A stretch of 64,000 nt of DNA. It comes from Pelomonas cellulosilytica. GTDB taxonomy: Bacteria; Pseudomonadota; Gammaproteobacteria; Burkholderiales; Burkholderiaceae_C. Where the stretch lies: assembly GCF_021353265.1 (NCBI RefSeq), contig NZ_JAJTWU010000004.1, positions 186,001 to 250,000 of the forward strand, in the 5' to 3' direction. The notes under the pieces were generated by a model. The model was not told the origin of the DNA. It searched no databases and saw only the letters and a list, made by a program, of their open reading frames with translations. Made by a program: the position numbers and the translations under genes. Below are positions 43,612 through 51,768 of this stretch, piece after piece. Within the stretch, counting starts at the first letter, position 1; each line of letters opens with the position of its first letter.

Positions 43612-45894
43612 ATGACCCACATCCTCACCAAGAGCCAGATCGCGCTGGCCGCCGTCGCCGCCCTGGGCAGCGCCGCCGTCATCGCGCCCAACTTCGCCAC
43701 CGCTGCCGGCAAGACGCCGGGCAAGTACGTGTCGGGCGACTTCCACAACCACACCACCTGCTCCGACGGCTCGATCTCGATGCAGAAGCTGGTGAAAAAG
43801 GTCACCGACAAGAACGACACGCCCTGGGGCCTCGACTGGTTTGTCCAGGCCGGCCACGGCGGCAACGGCAACCGCAACTGCACGCTGACCGAAGACCCGG
43901 CCCTGCAGGCCGACCAGGACCTGTCGACGCCCGCCTACCCGACCATCCCTGGTAAGGGCCCCACGACGACCTGGGCCAACAGCATCGGCGCTGCCAACCT
44001 CAAGGGTGATGGCGGTGGCGTTGGCGGCACAGGCAACATGTGGCGCTGGCAGTCGCTGCAGGAGTACCAGTACCCCGTCATCGAGTACCTCGCTGCGAAG
44101 AAGAACCTGCCGCTGTTCATCGGCCTGGAGTCCGTCGTCGCCGGCCACGAGCACACGTCGATGTCCGTCATCACCGGCCAGATGCCCGCCTCCGTCGACA
44201 CCGCCACGCTGCCGACGACGCCCGGCTACACGGCGCTCGGCAACGCCACGGCGCTGGCCCAGTGGTCGTACTGCTTCGACCGTGGCGACACCGACACCAG
44301 CCGCGGCAACACCACCGGCACGACGACCGGCAACAACTGGAACTGCGCCAACCCGGCCAGCGCCGACTCCACGTCCGCCACGCTTGGCTGGAACGACGCC
44401 GCCAAGAAGCTGCTGCCCGCCGGCGGCACCGGCACCGGCGAGCGCGGCCACCTGAAGACGGTGGAAGCGCTGAAGTGGATGGCCAACTTCCACGGCCAGC
44501 AGAGCTACTACGTGCCCGCCCACCTGGAGCGTGCCGGCCCGTTCAACCCGAACGGTAACAACGGCTTCAACATCGAGCACCTGCGCAACTTCAACAACGC
44601 CGCACCGAATATCGCCTTCGGCTTCGAATCGCAGCCGGGCCATGGCGCCGCCAACAACCGCGGCGAGTACCAGGTCAAGCGCAACAACTTCGCCGGCTTC
44701 GGCCTTGTCGACTCCGTCGGCGGCACGACCTACGGTGGCACTGGCGTGTACGCCGGGCAGATCGGTGGCGTGTGGGACGCGCTGCTGGGCGAAGGCCGCA
44801 ACTGGTGGTTCTTCGCCAGCTCCGACTGGCACAACCGCGGCCAGTTCGGTCCGGATGACCGTCGCTCGTCGCAGGACTTCTACCCTGGCGAGTACCAGCG
44901 CACCCACGTGCTGGTGCGCAACGGCGCCGACAAGCTCCGTCCGCAGACCATCGTCGATGGCCTGCGCACCGGCAATGCCTGGTCGGCCACCGGCCAGCTG
45001 ATCGACCGCCTGGCCTTCGTTGCCTGCACGTCCTACGCCGGCGTCGGCGCCCGCACCAACGCCTCTGTTGAAGCGATCGCGCTGGCCGCTGCGACCAACG
45101 CCACCGACATCGACAAGGCCGGCTGCGCGACGATGGGCGAAAAGCTCACTGCCCGTCCGGGCGCCGACATCGTCGTGGCCGTCGTGCTGCGTGATCCTGC
45201 CGGCACCAACTACTCGCCTTACAGCTTCCCGAACCCATCCCTCGCCCAGATCGGCATCACCCAGCCGATCAACAAGCCGGTGCTGGACCACGTGGACGTC
45301 ATCGGCGGCAAGGTCACCGGTTATCGCACGCCGGGCACGGCCGGCTACGCCGGCGAATGGCCGCGCAATACCGACTGGCTGAAGACCGACGGCACGACGA
45401 CGGGCCTGGCCAACGTGCCGGACGCGGCGAAAAACCTGTCCGCTGCCATCCTGAAGACCTTCAGCGGAAATGGCGCGTCGGCCTGGACGGCGGTGCAGTC
45501 GGGGGTGGACAACACGACCTTCCTGAAAATGAGCTTCCGCATCCCGGCGGTGCAGGCCTCGCAGTACGTGCGCCTGCGCGGCAGCAACCTGCCGGCGGCC
45601 GTGCCCTACGAGACCGACGCCAGCGGCAACCCGCTGTCGGACATCTACACCAACGCCAACGACCCGTCGATGCTGCGCATCCCTTGCAACACCGTCGGCA
45701 CCAACGTGCCGGCCACGGGTGCCACTTGGACGCAGGACAAGGGCACCATCGACGGCTGCCCGTCCCACCTGGCGACGGTCAATGGCCAGAAGTACGTGTC
45801 CTATGACGTGGCGGCCTGGTCGGACCTCTGGTTCTACAGCAACCCGATCTACGTCGAAGTGGCCAACTCCTTCACCGTTGCCGGCGTGAAGTAA
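43612..45894 (+). CDS. Exported PHP-domain metallophosphoesterase-like protein
   Basis: Large secreted protein of 760 residues with a signal peptide (IALAAVAALGSAAVIAPNFATA) and the PHP-domain metal motif SGDFHNHTTCSDGS (His45 and His47 with Asp52). Later histidine-rich spots (VAGHEHTSM, SSDWHNRGQ) are candidates for the other metal ligands. Eight cysteines outside the signal suggest disulfides, and Asn/Thr/Gly content is high. PHP domains hydrolyse phosphoesters using two or three metal ions; the substrate is unknown. It also resembles DUF3604-type exported PHP proteins in overall plan. A terminator follows; the next cluster starts 150 bases on. Confidence 0.72.
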   Translation: MTHILTKSQIALAAVAALGSAAVIAPNFATAAGKTPGKYVSGDFHNHTTCSDGSISMQKLVKKVTDKNDTPWGLDWFVQAGHGGNGNRNCTLTEDPALQADQDLSTPAYPTIPGKGPTTTWANSIGAANLKGDGGGVGGTGNMWRWQSLQEYQYPVIEYLAAKKNLPLFIGLESVVAGHEHTSMSVITGQMPASVDTATLPTTPGYTALGNATALAQWSYCFDRGDTDTSRGNTTGTTTGNNWNCANPASADSTSATLGWNDAAKKLLPAGGTGTGERGHLKTVEALKWMANFHGQQSYYVPAHLERAGPFNPNGNNGFNIEHLRNFNNAAPNIAFGFESQPGHGAANNRGEYQVKRNNFAGFGLVDSVGGTTYGGTGVYAGQIGGVWDALLGEGRNWWFFASSDWHNRGQFGPDDRRSSQDFYPGEYQRTHVLVRNGADKLRPQTIVDGLRTGNAWSATGQLIDRLAFVACTSYAGVGARTNASVEAIALAAATNATDIDKAGCATMGEKLTARPGADIVVAVVLRDPAGTNYSPYSFPNPSLAQIGITQPINKPVLDHVDVIGGKVTGYRTPGTAGYAGEWPRNTDWLKTDGTTTGLANVPDAAKNLSAAILKTFSGNGASAWTAVQSGVDNTTFLKMSFRIPAVQASQYVRLRGSNLPAAVPYETDASGNPLSDIYTNANDPSMLRIPCNTVGTNVPATGATWTQDKGTIDGCPSHLATVNGQKYVSYDVAAWSDLWFYSNPIYVEVANSFTVAGVK

Positions 45895-45916
45895 GCCGTC
45901 TCAGGCCTGGCCTAAG

Positions 45917-45946
45917 GGGCGCCGCAGCGATGCGGCGCCCTTTTTT
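45917..45946 (+). terminator. Intrinsic terminator after PHP-domain gene
   Basis: GGGCGCCGCA / TGCGGCGCCC, a perfect 10-bp stem around GCGA, followed by six T, 22 bases after the stop. Confidence 0.93.
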
Positions 45947-46044
45947 CATGGGTGGCTTCGCCGCTGGAGGCGGCACCCTGTCGTCGTTTTGTCTTGCGGC
46001 GTCGCTAGCATGCGCCGCCTGTCGATCCTTCCGGTCCCTGCCCC

Positions 46045-46905
46045 ATGTCCGCCCAGCTGCCCCTGACTTCGGCCACCACGCAAGCGCCGCCCCACCGCCC
46101 GGGCCTGCCCGGCTGGACGCGCGAGCCGCTGCTGCACTTCGTGCTGCTGGGCGCGGCGCTGTTCGGCGCGGATCGCCTCGTCAACGGTGCGGCCGGCTCG
46201 GCGCAGGAGATCGTCGTCGGCGCCGACGTGCAGCAGGAGGCGCGCGAGCTCTTCAAGGCCCAGCGGGGCCGCGAGCCCAGCGCGGAGGAGATGGCCGCGC
46301 TGCGCAAGGTCTGGCTCGACAACGAGGTGCTGTACCGCGAAGGCCTGGCGCTGCAGCTCGACAAGGGCGACACCGCCATCCGTGAGCGCGTCATCTTCAA
46401 GGCGCTGAGCGTCGTCGACGGCGGCACCAAGCTGCCGCCGGTCTCCGACACCGTACTGCGCAGCTGGTTCGAGAAGCACCGCGAGAAATACGACGAGCCG
46501 GAGCGCTTCGACTTCCAGGAGGCGGTGCTGGAAGGCAATCCCGACGAAGCCGCCGTCCGTGCCTTCGTCAACCAGCTCAACAACGGCACGCCGGGCGACG
46601 CTAAGGCCGGCCTGCGCGTCTTCAAAGGCCGGCCGCACGGCAATCTCGTGCAGAGCTATGGCGACGACTTCGCGAAAACGCTGGAAAAGGCAACACCCGG
46701 CCAATGGCTGGCGCTGGGCTCGCGCGAGGGCTGGCGCGCGGTGCGGCTGGATTCGACGTCGCCCGCCAAGCCTGGCAACTTCGACGCGCTGCGGGGCGTC
46801 GTGCTGCAGGACTGGACGGACGCGACGCTGGCCGAGCAGCGCAGCGCGGCCGTCGCGGCGCTGGCCAAGAAGTACACGATCAAGGTCGAGGCGACGGCCC
46901 AATGA
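46045..46905 (+). CDS. PpiC-type peptidyl-prolyl isomerase-like membrane protein
   Basis: Protein of 286 residues with one hydrophobic segment near residues 28-45 (EPLLHFVLLGAALFGADRLV), which would anchor it with the C-terminal part in the periplasm. It has a SurA-like chaperone region (LFKAQRGREPSAEEMAALRK, VWLDNEVLYREGLALQL) and then a parvulin-like part (FQEAVLEGNPDEAAVRAFV, FAKTLEKATPGQWLAL). Such proteins are annotated as peptidylprolyl isomerases and are found next to HupE/UreJ-like genes. Its stop overlaps the next start as ATGA. Role in folding the neighbour PHP protein is inference. Confidence 0.78.
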   Translation: MSAQLPLTSATTQAPPHRPGLPGWTREPLLHFVLLGAALFGADRLVNGAAGSAQEIVVGADVQQEARELFKAQRGREPSAEEMAALRKVWLDNEVLYREGLALQLDKGDTAIRERVIFKALSVVDGGTKLPPVSDTVLRSWFEKHREKYDEPERFDFQEAVLEGNPDEAAVRAFVNQLNNGTPGDAKAGLRVFKGRPHGNLVQSYGDDFAKTLEKATPGQWLALGSREGWRAVRLDSTSPAKPGNFDALRGVVLQDWTDATLAEQRSAAVAALAKKYTIKVEATAQ

Positions 46906-47873
46906 GCTGCGCCATGAGCCGCATCTTCATCGCGCTGCGGGCCGTGCTGATGCTCGTACTGGCGGTGGCCGCCCTGCCCGCGCCGGCCCACGAGATGAGC
47001 ATGGCCGAGATGCAGCTGCGCGAGACGCAGCGCGGCGTGTTCACCTGGCAGTGGATGGCCGGCGAGAAGCGTCCCATCTCGCAGGACCTCACGCCGGTGT
47101 GGCCCGAGCGCTGCACGGCCGAGGCCAACATGCTGCGCTGCGGCGAGCAGGGTCTGACCGGCACGCTGTCCGTCAAGGGTGTCGGCGAGCGCTATTCGGC
47201 TGCCGTCATCAAGGTCTTTTGGCTGGATGGCGAGAGCCGCGTCTACACGATCACCAAGGCCCAGCCGACGGTGCAGCTCTACGGCGCCGCCAACGACCCG
47301 CGCGGCATGGGCGAGATCGCCAGCGCTTACACGCTGCTGGGCGTGGAGCACATCCTGGGCGGCGTCGATCACCTGCTGTTCGTCATCGGCCTGCTGTTCC
47401 TCGTCGGCTTCCAGCGCCGGCTGGTCTGGACGATCACGGCCTTCACGGCCGCGCACAGCCTGACGCTGGCCAGCAGTGCGCTCGGGCTCCTGACGTTGCG
47501 CTCCCCGCCGGTGGAGGCCACCATCGCGCTGTCCATCGTGCTGGTCGCCAGCGAGGCGCTGCACCAGCGGCAGACGCTGGCGCGGCGCTGGCCGGCCGTC
47601 GTCGCATTCCTGTTCGGCCTCGTGCACGGCCTGGGCTTTGCCGGCGCGCTGAAGGACATCGGCCTGCCGGAGAACCACCTGCTCGTCGCACTGCTGACGT
47701 TCAACGTCGGTGTCGAGATCGGCCAGCTGATGACGGTGGGCGCCTGCTGGTGCATGTGGCGCCTGACGGCCCGCTGGCCCGCCGCGCAGCGGCTGCGCAC
47801 GGCGCTGCTCTACGGCATCGGCAGCGTGGCGGCGTACTGGTCGTGGCTGCGCATCGCGGCGGTGTTCGCATGA
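46902..47873 (+). CDS. HupE/UreJ-like membrane protein
   Basis: Inner-membrane protein of 323 residues. After a signal-like helix (LRAVLMLVLAVAALPAPAH) comes a periplasmic region of about 110 residues with a Cys pair (RCTAEANMLRCGE), then about six helices. The first of these carries the metal motif VEHILGGVDHLLFVIGLL (His150, Asp156, His157) and a later one AFTAAHSLTLASSALG, both HupE/UreJ signatures. The family includes secondary nickel/cobalt permeases; the substrate of this long-ectodomain subgroup is unknown. Coupled at both ends by ATGA overlaps, so it belongs to a tight operon. Confidence 0.82.
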   Translation: MSCAMSRIFIALRAVLMLVLAVAALPAPAHEMSMAEMQLRETQRGVFTWQWMAGEKRPISQDLTPVWPERCTAEANMLRCGEQGLTGTLSVKGVGERYSAAVIKVFWLDGESRVYTITKAQPTVQLYGAANDPRGMGEIASAYTLLGVEHILGGVDHLLFVIGLLFLVGFQRRLVWTITAFTAAHSLTLASSALGLLTLRSPPVEATIALSIVLVASEALHQRQTLARRWPAVVAFLFGLVHGLGFAGALKDIGLPENHLLVALLTFNVGVEIGQLMTVGACWCMWRLTARWPAAQRLRTALLYGIGSVAAYWSWLRIAAVFA

Positions 47874-48502
47874 GCGGCCAGGACGAAGTTGTCGGGCTGT
47901 TCCCGACGCCGGTCATGCGGGCGCCCGGCGTGCTGCCGCCGGCGCTGGTGGACGCGCTGGTGACTCATTTCAGCGCCCAGGCGCTGCAGCCCAACAACAG
48001 CTCCGACGCGTTGTCGCACACGCGAATGCTGCAGCCATCGGACAGCCCGCTGCTCGTCGAAGCCGCGGCGCTCATCACGCCCAAGATCGCCGAATTCGGC
48101 CGCCACCTGTTCGGCGAGACGCTGGGCTGGGCCATCAAGGAGATGTGGGTCAACGTGCTGGACACCGGCGGGCGGCAGTCCATGCACAACCACGCCAACA
48201 GCTTCGCCTCGGGCGTGGTGTACCTGACCGAGACACACGACTCGGCGCGCACTGTCTTCATGAAATCGCCCGGCGGCAACGACTTCTCGCTGAAGAACGA
48301 CCATGCCGGCGTCGTGACTGGCCCCTACAACGCCGAGAAGTGGGTCAGCCCATCGCCCAGCCCGGGCGATCTGATGCTGTTCCCGAGCTACCTGATGCAC
48401 GCCGTGCCGCCCAACGCCGGCGAGCGGCGCATCACGCTGGCGCTCAACGCCATCCCCACGCGGCTGGACAGCTGGGGCTACAGCTTGAGCTTCAACGGTT
48501 GA
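47870..48502 (+). CDS. Putative 2OG-Fe(II) oxygenase (TIGR02466 type)
   Basis: Cytoplasmic protein of 210 residues of the 2-oxoglutarate/iron oxygenase superfamily. It shows WVNVLDTGGRQSMHNHANSF and SGVVYLTE with His106/His108 as likely iron ligands, DLMLFPSYLMHAVPPN with the distal His177, and an arginine in GERRITLALN that would hold 2-oxoglutarate. The acidic iron ligand of the H-x-D/E motif is not obvious (HNHANS), so the triad may differ. The substrate (peptide, small molecule or glycan) is unknown. Starts at ATGA overlapping the HupE-like stop; next gene begins at its own stop. Confidence 0.75.
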   Translation: MSGQDEVVGLFPTPVMRAPGVLPPALVDALVTHFSAQALQPNNSSDALSHTRMLQPSDSPLLVEAAALITPKIAEFGRHLFGETLGWAIKEMWVNVLDTGGRQSMHNHANSFASGVVYLTETHDSARTVFMKSPGGNDFSLKNDHAGVVTGPYNAEKWVSPSPSPGDLMLFPSYLMHAVPPNAGERRITLALNAIPTRLDSWGYSLSFNG

Positions 48503-50940
48503 GAGCCATCGCCCTGGCACTGATGGCCGCGTCCGGCTTTGCCGGGCTGGGCTACCAGATCGTCTGGACGCAGCAGTTCGGCCTCGTGCTGGGCCATGAG
48601 TCGGCCGCAGTCCTCGCCGTCGTGGCGGCATTCTTCGGTGGCCTGTCGCTCGGCGCGCTGTGGCTCGGGCGGCGCATCGAGGCGAGCGCGGCGCCGCTGC
48701 GCTGGTATGCCGGCTGCGAGGCGCTGATTGGCATCTGGGGCGCCGTGCTGATGGCCATCATGCCGGCAGCCAGCGGCGCCGCGCTGCAGCTCATCGGCCC
48801 GGACGCCACGCCGCTGTGGCAATGGAGCGTCGCCTTCGGCGCGAGCCTGCTGCTGTTGCTGCCCGCCACCGCCGCGATGGGCGCGACATTGCCAGCGATG
48901 GCGCGGCTGGGTACGGCCGGCGTGGCGCCGCTGTACGCCGCCAATACGCTGGGTGCCGTCGCAGGCGTGCTGGCCACGGCGTTCTGGCTGATCCCCGATC
49001 TGGGCCTCACGCGCAGCGCCGGGCTGTGCGTCGGCCTCAACCTCGGCTGCGCCGCACTGGCCGGCATGGCTCTGCGATCGCGCCCGATGTCGCCCTGTCC
49101 CCCCCCGCGCCCGGATGGGGCGCTGTGGCGGCTCGCTGCCACTGGCCTGCTCGGCATCGGCTACGAGGTACTGGCCGTGCGCGTGCTGAGCCAGGTGGCA
49201 GAGGACACGGTCTACACCTTCGCGCTGCTGCTGGCCGTCTATCTCGCCGGCAGCGCGCTGGGCGCCGCAGCCTTTGCGCGCTGGCACCGGTTGCGCGACC
49301 GCGCGGCGCTTCTGCAGGCGCTGGCCGCCAGCGTGCTGCTGGGCATGGCTGCGCTGTGGGGTGCCGAGGCGCTGAAGCAGGCGCTGCTGACGCTGTTGCC
49401 GCCGACACTGGCGAGCGCACTGGCCGCCGAGGCGCTGCTGGCGATGGCGGTTTTTGCACTGCCCACGCTGCTGATGGGGGCGCTGTTCTGCCAGCTCAGC
49501 GCCGAGGCGGCGAACGCGGGCCAGCCCTTCAGTCGGGCGCTGGGCGTCAACACGCTGGGCGCGATGGCCGCGGCACCGCTGTTCGGCGTCGTGCTGGCGC
49601 CGGCCCTCGGCCCGAAGAGCGCGCTACTACTCGTCGCCGCGGGCTACCTGTTGCTCGCACCGGCCTGGCGACGCGCCAGCTGGTGGGCGCCGGCGGGCGC
49701 CGCGGTGGCGATCGCGCTGCTGGCGCCGCCGCTGGCCTTCATCGCCCTCCCCGACGGCGGCCACCTGCTGAGCTACCGCGACGGCCCGATGGCGGCCGTC
49801 AGCGTCGTCGAGGACGCCGATGGCGTCGCGCGCCTGCGCATCAACAACCGCCAGCAAGAAGGCAGCAGCGCGACCGTGCTGGTTGACGGCCGCCAGGCGC
49901 TGCTGCCGCTGCTGCTGCATGGCGCGCCGCAGCGCGCGCTGTTCCTCGGTGTCGGTTCCGGCGTCACGTCAGGCGTGGCCGGACGGCTGCCAGGCCTGTC
50001 GGTCGACGCCGTGGAGCTGCTGCCCGAGGTCATCGAGGCCACCGCGCTGTTCCGCCCGGCCCTGGCTTCAGTGGGAGCCGGCCCGGCGCCGCGACTGATC
50101 GCCGCCGACGCGCGCCGTTATGTGCGCACTGCGGCCGGGCACTACGACGTCATCGTCTCCGACAACTTCCATCCCGCCCGCAGCGGCTCTGGTGCGCTCT
50201 ACACGGTCGAGCATTTCCGGGCGGTGCGCGAACGGCTGGCGCCTCAGGGGGTGTTCTGCCAATGGCTGCCGCTGCACCAACTGGACGTGGACACGCTGCG
50301 CAGCATCACCGCCGCCTTCCTGCAGGCGTTTCCCGACGGCGCCGCGCTGCTGGCCAGCAACAGCCTCGACACGCCCACGCTGGGTCTCGTCGGCCGGGCC
50401 GGCGGCACGCGCTTCAGCGCTGGCACCACCAAGCCGGACATGGCCACCCCCTTCGGCCTGGGGGACGACCTCGCCGTGCTGGGCAGCTTCATCGCCGACA
50501 ACGCGTCGCTGCGCCGGCTGGCCGCCGACGCGCCGATCAACACCGACGACCGCCCATGGGTGGCGTACCGGGCGCCTCGCGTCACGTACGCGCCGGAGAC
50601 GACACCCCGCGACCGCCTGCTCAACCTGCTGGCGCAGGTCAGCGTAGAGACGACCAGCCTGCTCACGCGCCCTGACCTTGCTCCACGCCTGGACGCCTAT
50701 GCCCGCGCCCGCCATGCCTACCTTGACCTCGGCCGGCGCACGGCGCCCAGTGCCGATCCGGCCGTCATGCTGACGCGCGTCGGCGCGCCACTGCTGGCCG
50801 TGCTGCGCCAGAGCCCGGACTTCCAGCCGGCGGCCGAGCCGCTGCGACGGCTGGCCCGGGCCCTCGCCGCACGCGACCCCGCCGCCGCGCGTGAGCTGGG
50901 CGAGGCCCTGGCCAGCATCCGTCCCGATCTGGCGCCATAG
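48499..50940 (+). CDS. Fused MFS-like membrane / spermidine-synthase-like protein
   Basis: Membrane protein of 813 residues. The first ~455 residues hold about twelve hydrophobic helices arranged like an MFS transporter (AAVLAVVAAFFGGLSLGALW, ANTLGAVAGVLATAFWLIPD, LLGIGYEVLAVRVLSQVAED). The rest is a SAM-type aminopropyltransferase-like domain: ALFLGVGSGVTSGVAG near residue 483, VDAVELLPEVIEATALFRPA, and YDVIVSDNFHPARSGSGALY. Canonical polyamine-binding residues cannot be assigned, so activity as spermidine synthase is not claimed. Start is probably TTG overlapping the previous stop (TTGA), with ATG at 48523 as an alternative. Confidence 0.8.
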   Translation: MRAIALALMAASGFAGLGYQIVWTQQFGLVLGHESAAVLAVVAAFFGGLSLGALWLGRRIEASAAPLRWYAGCEALIGIWGAVLMAIMPAASGAALQLIGPDATPLWQWSVAFGASLLLLLPATAAMGATLPAMARLGTAGVAPLYAANTLGAVAGVLATAFWLIPDLGLTRSAGLCVGLNLGCAALAGMALRSRPMSPCPPPRPDGALWRLAATGLLGIGYEVLAVRVLSQVAEDTVYTFALLLAVYLAGSALGAAAFARWHRLRDRAALLQALAASVLLGMAALWGAEALKQALLTLLPPTLASALAAEALLAMAVFALPTLLMGALFCQLSAEAANAGQPFSRALGVNTLGAMAAAPLFGVVLAPALGPKSALLLVAAGYLLLAPAWRRASWWAPAGAAVAIALLAPPLAFIALPDGGHLLSYRDGPMAAVSVVEDADGVARLRINNRQQEGSSATVLVDGRQALLPLLLHGAPQRALFLGVGSGVTSGVAGRLPGLSVDAVELLPEVIEATALFRPALASVGAGPAPRLIAADARRYVRTAAGHYDVIVSDNFHPARSGSGALYTVEHFRAVRERLAPQGVFCQWLPLHQLDVDTLRSITAAFLQAFPDGAALLASNSLDTPTLGLVGRAGGTRFSAGTTKPDMATPFGLGDDLAVLGSFIADNASLRRLAADAPINTDDRPWVAYRAPRVTYAPETTPRDRLLNLLAQVSVETTSLLTRPDLAPRLDAYARARHAYLDLGRRTAPSADPAVMLTRVGAPLLAVLRQSPDFQPAAEPLRRLARALAARDPAAARELGEALASIRPDLAP

Positions 50941-50991
50941 AAGCGCTGGCGCTGTCGGGCCGGCGTCAGCGCTTCATGGCAAGCTGTCGGC

Positions 50992-51768
50992 ATGCGCTGG
51001 GCTCTCATCACCGACATTCATGCCAACCGCCAGGCCTTCGAGGCCGTGCTCGCCGACGCGCGAGCGCAAGGCGTGACCCACTACGCCCTGCTGGGCGACT
51101 TCGTCGGCTACGGCGCCGATCCGGCCTGGGTGGTCGATGAGGTCATGGCGCTCGCCGCCGATGGCGCCATCGCCATCCAGGGCAACCACGACGAAGCCGT
51201 CGTCAACGGCAGCATGCCCGGCATGCACCCGGACGCCCGCGCCGTCATCGACTGGACACGGGCCCAGTTGAACGAAGACCAGCTGCGTTTCCTCGGCCGG
51301 CTGCCGCTGCAGGCGCATGGCGAGCCGGGGCACTGCCTGTTCGTCCACGCGAATGCCTTCGACCCGGCCAGCTGGGAGTACGTGCAGGGCCGCGCCGAGG
51401 CGGTGAAAAGCCTGCACGCCAACAATGCGCGCGTGCAGGTCTGCGGCCACATGCACGAGCCCATGCTCTACCACCTGTCGGGCACCGGCAAGGCGGGCGA
51501 CTTCCGGCCGCTGTCGGGCGTGCCGATGCCGCTGCCGGGCCACCGCCAGTGGCTAGCCATCCCGGGCTCCTGCGGCCAGCCGCGCGACGGCAATCCGGCG
51601 GCCTGTTATGCGCTTCTGGACCCGGCCAAGTCCGACCTGGACGACGCCCGCATTACCTTCCAGCGCGTGGCCTACGACGTTGAAGCCGCCTGCGCGGCGC
51701 TGCGCGCCACGGCCATGCCTTCCGCCATCACCGAGCGCCTCGCGCGCCGCCTCACCCTCGGCGAATGA
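50992..51768 (+). CDS. Metallophosphoesterase (YfcE/MJ0936-like)
   Basis: Calcineurin-like phosphoesterase of 258 residues. The metal motifs are all present: DIHAN (Asp8, His10), LLGDFVGYGADP, GNHDEA and VCGHMHEP, followed by AIPGSCGQPRDGNP, which closes the active site. No signal peptide, so cytoplasmic. Small family members hydrolyse phosphodiesters or phosphoproteins. Its final ATGA overlaps the start of a Ser/Thr kinase, and this strongly suggests a matched kinase/phosphatase pair, although the family is not known mainly for protein dephosphorylation. Confidence 0.88.
   Translation: MRWALITDIHANRQAFEAVLADARAQGVTHYALLGDFVGYGADPAWVVDEVMALAADGAIAIQGNHDEAVVNGSMPGMHPDARAVIDWTRAQLNEDQLRFLGRLPLQAHGEPGHCLFVHANAFDPASWEYVQGRAEAVKSLHANNARVQVCGHMHEPMLYHLSGTGKAGDFRPLSGVPMPLPGHRQWLAIPGSCGQPRDGNPAACYALLDPAKSDLDDARITFQRVAYDVEAACAALRATAMPSAITERLARRLTLGE

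Noticed and set aside
43546-45768. 740-codon minus-strand frame opposite the PHP gene
   Set aside because: Same shadow effect; the plus-strand gene has signal peptide, PHP motif and a terminator at its end.
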